From assembly GCF_003254155.1 (NCBI RefSeq), contig NZ_QKZI01000005.1, positions 1 through 64,000 of the forward strand: DNA of 64,000 bases. The letters are read 5' to 3'. Every line of letters starts with the position of its first letter. Position 1 is the first letter of the stretch. This stretch comes from Psychrobacillus insolitus. Its GTDB lineage: Bacteria; Bacillota; Bacilli; Bacillales_A; Planococcaceae. A model generated the notes under the pieces. That model did no database searches, had not been told where the DNA came from, and saw nothing but the letters and a program-made list of their open reading frames with translations. The translations under genes were made by a program, and so were the position numbers. Below are positions 52,621-60,680 of the stretch, piece after piece.

Positions 52621-53148
52621 ATGACAAAATTTAATCTTGACGCTGCACACTCTAGTATCGATTTTTCCGTGAAACACATGATGGTTTCTAAAGTAAAAGG
52701 AACTTTCACAAACTTCACAGCTGAAATTGAAGCAAATCTTGAAGATTTAACTGGGGCTACTATTAGTTTTGATATTGATGTAAAATCGATCAATACAAAT
52801 AACGAAGATCGTGACAACCACTTACGTTCTGGCGATTTCTTTGATGTAGAAGGATTCCCAAGCATTAAGTTTGTTGCTACTGACATCAAAAAAACAGATG
52901 ATGGTGAATATGATGTAACTGGTGATATCACGATCAAAGATGTTACAAAACCAATCACTTTTGAAGCTGAATATGGCGGTAAAGGTACTAACCCATGGGG
53001 CCAAGAAGTTGTTGCTTTCTCTGCTAACACTAAAATCAGCCGTAAAGAATTCAATTTAACTTGGAACCAAGCATTAGAAACTGGTGGCGTTTTAGTTGGA
53101 GACGATATCAAAATTACAATCGAAATTCAGTTAAATCCTGCTGGGTAA
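52621..53148 (+). CDS. YceI family lipid-binding-fold protein
   Basis: 175 residues, lipocalin-like YceI barrel: NLDAAHSSIDFSVKHMMVSKV at the start, FFDVEGFPSIKFVATDIKK near 77, and the SRKEFNLTWNQALETGG block near 140. There is no signal peptide, so it is cytoplasmic, as in other Firmicutes members. Binds isoprenoid-type lipids in known homologues. AGGAGG before ATG. Probably controlled by the divergent HxlR regulator. Confidence 0.92.
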   Translation: MTKFNLDAAHSSIDFSVKHMMVSKVKGTFTNFTAEIEANLEDLTGATISFDIDVKSINTNNEDRDNHLRSGDFFDVEGFPSIKFVATDIKKTDDGEYDVTGDITIKDVTKPITFEAEYGGKGTNPWGQEVVAFSANTKISRKEFNLTWNQALETGGVLVGDDIKITIEIQLNPAG

Positions 53149-53167
53149 TCTAAAATCATCTGAATCA

Positions 53168-53200
53168 AGGCTATCCTAGAACTCTAGGATAGCTTTTTTT
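53168..53200 (+). terminator. Terminator after yceI
   Basis: AAGGCTATCCTAGA pairs with TCTAGGATAGCTTTT around ACTC; T run follows. Confidence 0.92.
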
Positions 53201-53245
53201 TATATATGGACTTTTACGGTTCGGTTTTGACAAAATAAACGGGTT

Positions 53246-53581
53246 GTACAATATAAGGCGTTGGTGAGAAAATCCTGATCCACGCTGATTTCGTTACGAG
53301 CGGACGCTTTCCGTGGGGCGTGCGGTGAGCCTCCTCGTCGCGAAAACCGCGCTCCTGTGGGGTCTCACCTGTCACGCTAATCCCACTGGAGTCGCCGCTC
53401 ATAACGAAATCAGCAAAGAAAATATAGGGAACTTAAGTTCAAATTGATATAGAAAACAAGACTTGAAAAACTACAAAAAAAGACTGCCGAAAAATCAGTT
53501 TTACTGACTTCCTGGACAGTCCCGCTATAAATAAATTATAGCAGACTAAAATTCTTCTTCAACGTCATTTGACAAAGAACC
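53246..53581 (-). repeat. Long palindromic dispersed repeat, copy B
   Basis: About 335 bp, inverted relative to 35170-35488: starts GTACAATATA, contains GCTGATTTCGTTACGAGCGG, CCGTGGGGCGTGCGGTGAGC and ATAACGAAATCAGC, then GGACAGTCCCGCTATAAATA and the TAGCAGACTAAAATTC end. Same ~130-bp GC-rich core. A frame at 53214-53402 arises from the core and is not a gene. Confidence 0.9.
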
Positions 53582-53593
53582 AATAAACGAGAA

Positions 53594-53642
53594 AGACAGT
53601 AAAGGAGCTACGCGACTGTGTCACGTAGCTTCTTTACTGTCT
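53594..53642. repeat. Long hairpin of the GTGAC-core family (copy 4)
   Basis: AGACAGTAAAGGAGCTACGC plus GAC, loop TGT, complementary right arm with two transitions. It follows AATAAACGAGA as in copy 2 and is followed by TATCATCCTATTAC like copy 2's GTCATCCTATTAC. Confidence 0.88.
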
Positions 53643-53723
53643 TCTATCATCCTATTACTATTGATTGTCCTTCGCTTCCTTAAAAATAGAAAGAAAAAGC
53701 CGAATCCTTTTGGAAATAAGAAG

Positions 53724-53755
53724 GGAGATCCTTTTCTAAGTAGAAAAGGATCTCC
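53724..53755 (-). terminator. Terminator after the ACAD-like gene
   Basis: A 15-bp perfect stem GGAGATCCTTTTCTA/TAGAAAAGGATCTCC with a 2-nt gap, 14 nt after the stop. A related AAATCCTTTTCTACATAGTA is near 32788, so it may belong to the repeat family. Confidence 0.65.
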
Positions 53756-53768
53756 TAACAAAAAACTT

Positions 53769-54827
53769 TTAACAATCCAACATTTTCTCTAGATGCTTGA
53801 TAGTTGGAGTTAAATTTGCAAAAAAGTAAGCTTCTTTAAGTCTTCTTGCTGAGGGACTTACTTTTAAATAGGCAGCACTTCCATTGTGAAGCATAGCTGC
53901 TTGCACAGTTTCAAGTGTTAAGTAAACCATTGATAATCTAACTTTTGCAATTTCTTTCCAATCTAAATCATCTGATTGAATGAGTACATCTAAATCTTGT
54001 TCAAATTTAACTTTCGCTTCTTCTAAATCATTCGGTTGGATTCTTAAAAATTGATTGCATCCATTTTGTCTATTACACGCTTTTTCAATTGATTGAATAG
54101 AAGCTTCCACCACACCAAATCCCAGTGGAATTTGATAAGCAATAAATGTAGGTTTGATCTTTTCCACAAATGCATCTGCATCTTCCGAAATTACTAGCTC
54201 AGTTGGGACAAAGACATCTTTAAACACACAAGCATATGTTGCACTTCCATTTAACCCCAGATATTCGGATTTTTCTTTCAAAGACAATCCTTCTGAATTA
54301 CAAAAAATAAAACACATTACCCGTTCAGAGTCGTTTAGAGCAGCAATAGCTCCGAATCCATGAGTTTCTCCTAAATTAGAAACAGATGGGAGGACTCCTG
54401 AAATGCGGTATCCTCCATCTACTTTCTCCGCTTTTAAGTGAAGATTTTCTAGTCCTGCATAAAACTTCATGGGATTAGAGAGCCCTGTTCCAGCAAGTAA
54501 CTTTCCATTTTCTAACGAGGCCAATAAAGCCTCCTGCAGTAAAACATTTTCCGATTTCCGGACATATGTTAGTGCAGCTAGGTGACACCATAAACAAAAA
54601 GCAGTCGTCATACACGTTTTCGCCGTTTCAGACACTATTAACAATTCCTCTGAAAGAGTTTCTTTCTGCGTACGACCGTTAGATGAAAGAAGTCCTGATT
54701 CACCAAGTTTACGTAAGAATGACTCCGCATAAAAAGCGTCCAAATCAATTTTTTTTACGTATGGTTTCAGTTCTTGCTCAATTAAATCCTTGAGGACTTC
54801 ATTTTTATCTACTATGCTTTTTGTCAT
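53769..54827 (-). CDS. Acyl-CoA dehydrogenase-like flavoprotein
   Basis: 352 residues with the ACAD layout: helical N-domain (about 1-110), beta barrel (about 115-215; GTGLSNPMKF near 110, GGYRISGVLPSVSNLG near 137) and helical C-domain (about 225-350). It is shorter than true ACADs (~380), and the catalytic Glu is not evident. Relatives in this size class include DszC/SfnB-type flavin monooxygenases. ATG 54827 after GGGAGTGAT. It follows the DUF4242 gene by 20 nt. Substrate unknown. Confidence 0.78.
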   Translation of the reverse strand: MTKSIVDKNEVLKDLIEQELKPYVKKIDLDAFYAESFLRKLGESGLLSSNGRTQKETLSEELLIVSETAKTCMTTAFCLWCHLAALTYVRKSENVLLQEALLASLENGKLLAGTGLSNPMKFYAGLENLHLKAEKVDGGYRISGVLPSVSNLGETHGFGAIAALNDSERVMCFIFCNSEGLSLKEKSEYLGLNGSATYACVFKDVFVPTELVISEDADAFVEKIKPTFIAYQIPLGFGVVEASIQSIEKACNRQNGCNQFLRIQPNDLEEAKVKFEQDLDVLIQSDDLDWKEIAKVRLSMVYLTLETVQAAMLHNGSAAYLKVSPSARRLKEAYFFANLTPTIKHLEKMLDC

Positions 54828-54847
54828 GATGATCACTCCCAAATCTA

Positions 54848-55378
54848 TTATTTTCCTAGAATTTCTGTAATTGCATCGATTGGTGTGTCTACTGCTACGC
54901 GAGCACGTTTTACAGCTGATTCATCCGGCGCATCGTAGAAACATAAACATTTACTCATATCTTCACATACGTAAGTTCTTGCAAATTGTACTTCCGGAAC
55001 TTCTTCATAGTGAACAGAGTTTTTCTTTTTACGTGCAAGGTATTGGTCCATTGTAATATTTTCTGGAATATTCCATTCTACTAAGTAATTCACTACTTCT
55101 TTATTTTGTTTTACTTTTTCTAACTCGTCGCCAACAAGACGAACATCTTTCACTAGTTCAATAGAAATTCCTGCTTCTTTTATTACGCTAGTTGCTATTT
55201 CTTCATTTTCTGATTCTACAATAAAGAAAGAACGTGAGAAATCTTTTGACACCTGTACTTCGATTAATGAAGCTTCTTTTTCTCCAAGAAGACTTTGAAT
55301 GTCAGTTGCTTTTTGATTTACCTCTTCTTTTGTACTTACAATTCCTGTTAGTGATGATTCAATTAGATATAAACTCAT
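54848..55378 (-). CDS. Double DUF4242 (SCO4226-like) protein
   Basis: 176 residues made of two related ferredoxin-like halves (about 1-90 and 92-176). The second half has the DUF4242 pattern: YLVEWNIPENITMDQYLARK, RTYVCEDMSKCLCFYDAPDE. The Streptomyces SCO4226 relative binds nickel; the first half here lacks Cys/His. ATG 55378 is a guess by homology of the MSLYLIESS start; the frame is open to 55450. Operon with the ACAD-like gene. Confidence 0.75.
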   Translation of the reverse strand: MSLYLIESSLTGIVSTKEEVNQKATDIQSLLGEKEASLIEVQVSKDFSRSFFIVESENEEIATSVIKEAGISIELVKDVRLVGDELEKVKQNKEVVNYLVEWNIPENITMDQYLARKKKNSVHYEEVPEVQFARTYVCEDMSKCLCFYDAPDESAVKRARVAVDTPIDAITEILGK

Positions 55379-55513
55379 TTTAAAACCAACCTTTCCTATT
55401 TGTTTTATACACCTTGTGGTTATCTTATAATAGTTAGTTAGAAAAAGCAACCTATTAATTATATTATTTTGTTGTATAATTGGGAAAGGTCTTTATTTGA
55501 AAGGAATTTTAAA

Positions 55514-55963
55514 ATGAAACAAAAATATAACCTTCCATGCAACATCGCACAATCACTTAATATTATCGGTGATCGCTGGACACTGCTAACTATCCATGAA
55601 ATTATGATAGGAAATACTACGTTTAACGAAATCAAAAGAGCGCTAAACGGCATTTCACCTAATGTATTATCCGAACGACTCAAACTAGTTGAATCACAAG
55701 GTCTCGTCCAATCAGAATTGTATTCAGAGCACCCTCCACGTTATAAATACACACTTACTAAAAGTGGAGAGGATTTAGAATTTGTTCTACACGCACTAGT
55801 CATTTGGGGTAGTGAGCATTTGGATCCTTGCTATAAAAAGCTGATCGATAGTAAAACCGGTGATGAAGTAAAACTAGCTTATTACTCAACAAATTCAGGT
55901 GAAATTGTTCAAGATATTAAAGCAGTAAGTATAGAAGAGCAACCTAGTAAACTTTTTACGTGA
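55514..55963 (+). CDS. HxlR family transcriptional regulator
   Basis: 149 residues. NLPCNIAQSLNIIGDRWTLLTIHEI (N-terminal Cys9 as in redox-type HxlR) and SPNVLSERLKLVESQGLV (recognition helix); an extra ~40-residue C-terminal tail. ATG 55514 follows GAAAGGA. Divergent from the DUF4242-ACAD operon across 135 nt, so most likely its regulator. Its stop lies 5 nt from the end of the convergent permease gene. Confidence 0.85.
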   Translation: MKQKYNLPCNIAQSLNIIGDRWTLLTIHEIMIGNTTFNEIKRALNGISPNVLSERLKLVESQGLVQSELYSEHPPRYKYTLTKSGEDLEFVLHALVIWGSEHLDPCYKKLIDSKTGDEVKLAYYSTNSGEIVQDIKAVSIEEQPSKLFT

Positions 55964-55968
55964 ATAGA

Positions 55969-56751
55969 TTACGATGAAATACCCCAGTGACTGCCAACCC
56001 AGCGCTCAAATAAAGATATAAGACGATCAAGGATAAAACCTAGTAGTCCAATAAAAATAATACCCGCAAGTACACCCGAAAGATTCAACGTATTACGTGC
56101 ATCAACAATTAAGAAGCCGAGGCCGGATTGCGCACCAACCATTTCACCAGCAACTAAAAAGATCCATGCAGACCCTAACGCTAAGTGAAGTCCACTAACA
56201 ATAGAGGGAAACGCTGCTGGGAAAATAATTTTTACCATTAGCTCCAGTCGGTTCATCTCCATATTTTCAGCAATTTTCAAATAGTTTTTATCTACTTTTT
56301 TAACACCAGCAACTGTCGTCAAAAGTACAGGGAAAAAAGCCGCAATAAAAATAATAACAATTGCTGGCATATTCCCAATACCAAACCAGAGTACAATAAA
56401 TGGTGACCAAGCAATCGGTGACACTGGTCTCAATACTTGTATAATCGGATCCACTATCTGCCATATCCTTGGCATTCTCCCAAGAAGCATACCAAGAATA
56501 ACTGCAGGGATAATTGCAAGTAAGTATCCTGCAGCAAACCTTCCAAGGCTAACCTGCAAATGCACCAATAGTGTTCCATCTACAATCATCTCAATAATTG
56601 TATGAGCTACATTAACTGGTGATGGTAGCAATGCTTCTGGATAATCTCCAATAATTTTAATTATTTGCCATACCAAGAGAAGAATTAACATCCCTATGCT
56701 AAAGTTTAGTATCTTCTTTCCTAAGTTCATAAGTTCACGACGCCCCATCAA
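55969..56751 (-). CDS. NitT/TauT (SsuC-type) ABC importer permease
   Basis: 260 residues, six membrane segments, BPD-type permease with the EAA-like loop (AENMEMNRLELMVKIIFPAAFPSIVSG in part, near 165). It matches the SsuC/TauC/ThiX group. The frame start at TTG 56751 overlaps the binding-protein gene; an ATG at 56730 is possible. Translational coupling is likely. Confidence 0.85.
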   Translation of the reverse strand: MMGRRELMNLGKKILNFSIGMLILLLVWQIIKIIGDYPEALLPSPVNVAHTIIEMIVDGTLLVHLQVSLGRFAAGYLLAIIPAVILGMLLGRMPRIWQIVDPIIQVLRPVSPIAWSPFIVLWFGIGNMPAIVIIFIAAFFPVLLTTVAGVKKVDKNYLKIAENMEMNRLELMVKIIFPAAFPSIVSGLHLALGSAWIFLVAGEMVGAQSGLGFLIVDARNTLNLSGVLAGIIFIGLLGFILDRLISLFERWVGSHWGISS

Positions 56752-57682
56752 TAAATGTATTATCTACAAAGTTTTTATAAGTAGGTGGATTATCTGAAAT
56801 ACCCATCTCCACCATGAAATCACTTAACTTGTTGTACTCTTCCTCGTCCACGCGCAACTCATCATACGAAATCCATTGCATAGAAAGTTCCAACACTGCT
56901 CTATCTACTTTCATAAATTTACTAAAGGCATCATACACTTCATCGCCCTTTAGATCTGCTTGTTTACCTAATGCAACATATTCATTCACAAATGACTGCA
57001 CCACTTCTTTGTTATTACGAATAAAATCGGTGTGTAATACGATAATACAGCAATAAGAATTTGGCCATATTTCATCGGAATGAGCATGCACTTTTCCTTT
57101 TTCCATAGCAACTGCAATTGCTCCGAACGGTTCTGCAACAACGTACCCAGCAATTCGATTTTCAGATAGTGCAGCAGGCATTTCTGCAGGTGTCATTTCT
57201 ACAACATTTACATCATCATAGGACATTCCATTTTTCTTCAGCATCTCATTCAACAAAATATTATGAGAAGAAAATTTATGTGGAATAGCGTATGTTTTAT
57301 CTTTTAAATCTGCAGTTGTTTGTATATCATTTGAAGAAATAAGTACATTTCCATCTTTATGAGCTAAAGCGACTGTTTGTAAATCAATTCCTAATTCATT
57401 TGCTTTCATCGCCAATTCAGCTAGTACAGAAGCTCCGTCGATTCTGCCTGTATTCAATGCATCCATCAAATCTGGCCATGACCCGAACTTTACTAACTCC
57501 ACTTGATACCCATCGTACTGTCCGTTATGTAAATGATCACCTAAAAAAAGTGGCCCCGCATGGGTAATGGGTAAATAACCGATTTTAATGGTTGGGTTAT
57601 CTTCACTAGATTGTTTAGATGGTGAGCATGCAGTTAAAAACATCATCACAATTACTAGAATGCAAAGAAACTTTTTTTTCAT
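56735..57682 (-). CDS. NitT/TauT (SsuA-like) substrate-binding lipoprotein
   Basis: 315 residues. Lipobox LTAC near 19; then the NMT1/SsuA-like fold: KIGYLPITHAGPLFLG (near 35), GRIDGASVLAELA (near 80), YAIPHKFSSHN (near 130) and YVVAEPFGA (near 180). It binds a small ligand outside and delivers it to the permease. Ligand (sulfonate, nitrate, pyrimidine or other) cannot be told. GGAGGG before ATG. Confidence 0.83.
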   Translation of the reverse strand: MKKKFLCILVIVMMFLTACSPSKQSSEDNPTIKIGYLPITHAGPLFLGDHLHNGQYDGYQVELVKFGSWPDLMDALNTGRIDGASVLAELAMKANELGIDLQTVALAHKDGNVLISSNDIQTTADLKDKTYAIPHKFSSHNILLNEMLKKNGMSYDDVNVVEMTPAEMPAALSENRIAGYVVAEPFGAIAVAMEKGKVHAHSDEIWPNSYCCIIVLHTDFIRNNKEVVQSFVNEYVALGKQADLKGDEVYDAFSKFMKVDRAVLELSMQWISYDELRVDEEEYNKLSDFMVEMGISDNPPTYKNFVDNTFIDGAS

Positions 57683-57695
57683 GTATAACCCTCCT

Positions 57696-58481
57696 TTAAA
57701 TCATGTATTCAGGCGCTTTATTCGTGCCACTTAGTTCAAATTGTTCTAAGATCTTTTTCCGGTAATACAGGAAATCTCCTTGTGTACGATCACGTGGTTT
57801 AGTTTGTTGAATCTCAAGCTCTTTAAAAATTCTACCGGGATGTGAACTCATAATTAGTACACGATCGGAGAGGTAGACTGCTTCATCAATGTCATGTGTG
57901 ACTATTAAAATGGTTGTTTTCATCTGTGTTTGTATGCGTAATAATTCATCTTGTAGATGATAGCGATTAAATGTATCCAATGCCGCAAATGGTTCGTCCA
58001 TTAATATTACGTCCGGCTGCATTGCAAAAGCACGAGCAATTGCTACGCGTTGCTGCATCCCTCCAGAAAGCTCATGCGGAAACTGATGTAAATATTGCTC
58101 TAATCCTACTAACTTGATTGCATCCATTACACGTACCTTTTTTTCATCCTCGGGAATGTTTTCGCCTTCTAATCCTAGCCCTACATTTTTCAATACGGAT
58201 CTCCAAGGAAGTAAATTATGTTGTTGAAAAAGCGTTACACATTTCTTTGTTGGTCTCTGTACTAATTGATTATCTAAATATACAGTGCCTTCCTCTGCTT
58301 TCAAAAACCCACCAACTATATGAAGTAATGTACTTTTCCCACAACCACTTTTTCCAAGTAAAGTAACAATTTCACCTTTTTTCATATCAAATGAAACTTG
58401 ATCAAGCACATTTGTAGGTTTTCCATTGTTTGTAAAGGTTTTTGTAACTCCAGAAACACTTATCATTTGTTCGGCCATCAT
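57696..58481 (-). CDS. NitT/TauT (SsuB-type) ABC importer ATPase
   Basis: 261 residues. Walker A GKSGCGKST (near 40), Q loop LFQQHNLLPW, signature LSGGMQQRV (near 138), Walker B ILMDEPFAALD and switch THDIDEA: the usual SsuB/TauB signatures. First gene of the importer operon, with AAGGAG before ATG. Next genes: binding protein (13 nt gap) and permease. Confidence 0.88.
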   Translation of the reverse strand: MMAEQMISVSGVTKTFTNNGKPTNVLDQVSFDMKKGEIVTLLGKSGCGKSTLLHIVGGFLKAEEGTVYLDNQLVQRPTKKCVTLFQQHNLLPWRSVLKNVGLGLEGENIPEDEKKVRVMDAIKLVGLEQYLHQFPHELSGGMQQRVAIARAFAMQPDVILMDEPFAALDTFNRYHLQDELLRIQTQMKTTILIVTHDIDEAVYLSDRVLIMSSHPGRIFKELEIQQTKPRDRTQGDFLYYRKKILEQFELSGTNKAPEYMI

Positions 58482-58588
58482 GCACCGCTCCTTCTTTTAT
58501 CTACTTAACTATTCCTATTTACTTAGTAGGTATTAAGTTAGTTTATTATACTAAGTAAAAAAAAACAACCATAATATTTATAATCTTT

Positions 58589-58792
58589 CATAAAGTGAAA
58601 CTTCAATCAGTGGGGGGTTCTTCATCCCTCCCTGATTGTTAGTTGAACCATTCGGGCGTTTACGGGCAAGTATGATCTTCCACTTACGCTTATGCGCTTG
58701 GCCAAGCCTTGAAGTGGGATTCTTACTGCCCGTTAATGCGGGATAAATTAATAGCTGTGCTGCCCTCGTATAACCTATATTATCTTCCCAGA
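58589..58792 (-). mobile_element. Orphan IS200/IS605-like right end with structured (omega-RNA-like) sequence
   Basis: No gene fits in 58500-58880. On the minus strand it carries CCCGCATTAACGGGCAGTAAG-like hairpins, CCACTT...GCTTGGCCAAGC...AAGTGG (nested stems near 58680-58720), and near the end CAATCAGGGAGGG/CCCCCCACTGATTG (58597-58640), then AAGTTTCACTTTATG. This arrangement and wording resemble the 3' guide-RNA region and right-end hairpin of TnpB-carrying IS605/IS1341 elements in Bacillales as I remember them. No tnpA or tnpB remains, so it is a remnant or a non-autonomous copy. Confidence 0.6.
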
Positions 58793-58883
58793 ATGAATTA
58801 TTCTACCCTCTCATTCGCTTCTCTTCACTTGTCTCGTTTACAATAGAAGTAAGAAGTAAGTAATAAATAATTAGGAGCAAATC

Positions 58884-60605
58884 ATGCAAACATCTACGAA
58901 AGAGTTTTTCCAATTACTTAAGAGCCTTAAATGGCCGATGAAAATAACTATACTCGCTATTGTTTTATCTCTCGTTAGCACCGTTATCGGATTAATTGTT
59001 CCACTAGTTACGAAAGATTTAGTCGATACGCTAACAACTGCTGCATTTAACTGGAAAATGATTGCTTTATTGCTTGTTGTCTTTCTTTTACAAGCGATTT
59101 TCGGTGGATTTTCATTTTACTTATTGTCCTATATTGGAGAATATATCGTGGCGGATCTACGCAAAAAGCTATGGAGTAAAGTATTACATCTACCTGTAAC
59201 CTACTATGATGAAAATGAAAGCGGCGAAACAATGAGCCGCATTACGCAGGATACTACTACATTAAAGTCACTCATTACGGATCATTTGGTGAATTTTGTG
59301 TCTGGGGTCATTACGATTATTGGTTCCGTCATTATTTTATTTTTTATTGATTGGAAAATGACGTTAATCATGCTTGTTAGTGTTCCACTTAGCGTAGCTA
59401 TCATGATTCCACTTGGCTCGAAGATGCACAAAGTGTCTAAAGCTACCCAAAAAGAAATGGCTTCATTTTCAGGACTATTAGGACGAGTGCTATCCGAAAT
59501 CCGTTTAGTCAAATCGTATCGAGCTGAAAAAACAGAAACAACTAGCGGAAATGATGCGATTCAAAACTTATATCGGTTTGGATTAAAGGAAGCGAAAATT
59601 CAAGCGTTCATTTCTCCTTTTATGACGCTTATTATGATGGCTATTCTTGTTACTATTTTAGGTTATGGGGGGTTACAAGTATCTAAAGGAATATTGTCTG
59701 CCGGCGATCTTGTTGCTATTATCTTTTATTTAGTCCAAATTATTGTTCCGTTCGCTCAAATGGCAACATTTTTTACTTCATTCCAAAAAGCTGTTGGAGC
59801 AACGGAACGTATTCAAGATATATTCCATATGGACAGTGAAACCATTGACACGACGGAGAAGCAACTATTAATGGATGGTGTAATAACTTTTGAAAATGTT
59901 CACTTTTCATATGGTCCCGACAAAAAAATCATTGATGGCATTTCATTTGAAGCACATCCTGGAACTGTAACTGCATTTGTCGGTCCTAGTGGTGGTGGGA
60001 AAACAACGATTTTTTCATTGTTAGAAAGGTTTTACGAACCAAGTTCAGGAACAATCTTGTTCAATCACACACCGATCAAAGAACTCTCTTTACCGGCATG
60101 GCGCTCTAAAATTGGATACGTTTCACAAGAGAGTCCTCTTATGAGTGGTACCATTCTTTCGAATATGACTTATGGAATGACAGAAATCCCTCCATTAGAG
60201 AAAATAATCCAAGCAGCAGAAGCCGCAAATGCAGCTGGATTCATAGGAGAACTTCCTGACAAATACGATACACTTGTTGGAGAACGTGGCATCAAACTAT
60301 CTGGTGGTCAACGCCAACGTATTGCGATTGCACGTGCACTCTTGCATAATCCGAAAATATTATTACTCGACGAAGCTACTTCTAACTTAGATAGTGGCTC
60401 GGAAACTTATGTACAAGAAGCTCTAGAACGTCTGATGAAAGGCCGTACCACTCTCATTATTGCGCACAGACTAGCAACAATCATTCATGCGGATCGAATC
60501 TTTTTCCTCGAGCAAGGGGAAATAACTGGAAGCGGTACACATGAAGAACTAATTGCTGAGCACGAACTATATAGAGAATTTACACATGGACAAGGGTTGT
60601 CGTAA
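58884..60605 (+). CDS. Homodimeric ABC multidrug exporter (BmrA/YvcC-like)
   Basis: 573 residues, half-transporter: six membrane segments (about 15-290) and an ATPase domain (about 335-573). Walker A GPSGGGKTT, Q loop SQESPL, signature LSGGQRQRI, Walker B ILLLDEATSNLD with the catalytic Glu, and H loop AHRLATI, so both sites of a homodimer should be active. AGGAG before ATG. Close to B. subtilis BmrA. Stand-alone with its own terminator. Confidence 0.88.
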   Translation: MQTSTKEFFQLLKSLKWPMKITILAIVLSLVSTVIGLIVPLVTKDLVDTLTTAAFNWKMIALLLVVFLLQAIFGGFSFYLLSYIGEYIVADLRKKLWSKVLHLPVTYYDENESGETMSRITQDTTTLKSLITDHLVNFVSGVITIIGSVIILFFIDWKMTLIMLVSVPLSVAIMIPLGSKMHKVSKATQKEMASFSGLLGRVLSEIRLVKSYRAEKTETTSGNDAIQNLYRFGLKEAKIQAFISPFMTLIMMAILVTILGYGGLQVSKGILSAGDLVAIIFYLVQIIVPFAQMATFFTSFQKAVGATERIQDIFHMDSETIDTTEKQLLMDGVITFENVHFSYGPDKKIIDGISFEAHPGTVTAFVGPSGGGKTTIFSLLERFYEPSSGTILFNHTPIKELSLPAWRSKIGYVSQESPLMSGTILSNMTYGMTEIPPLEKIIQAAEAANAAGFIGELPDKYDTLVGERGIKLSGGQRQRIAIARALLHNPKILLLDEATSNLDSGSETYVQEALERLMKGRTTLIIAHRLATIIHADRIFFLEQGEITGSGTHEELIAEHELYREFTHGQGLS

Positions 60606-60610
60606 ATAAC

Positions 60611-60657
60611 AAAAAGCTTGTAAAGGCACACTTTCGTTGGCCATTACAAGCTTTTTT
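60611..60657. terminator. Bidirectional terminator
   Basis: AAAAAGCTTGTAA pairs with TTACAAGCTTTTT, with an inner imperfect stem (GGC/GCC); serves the convergent exporter genes. Confidence 0.9.
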
Positions 60658-60680
60658 GATCTCTCTTATAGATAATTCAT

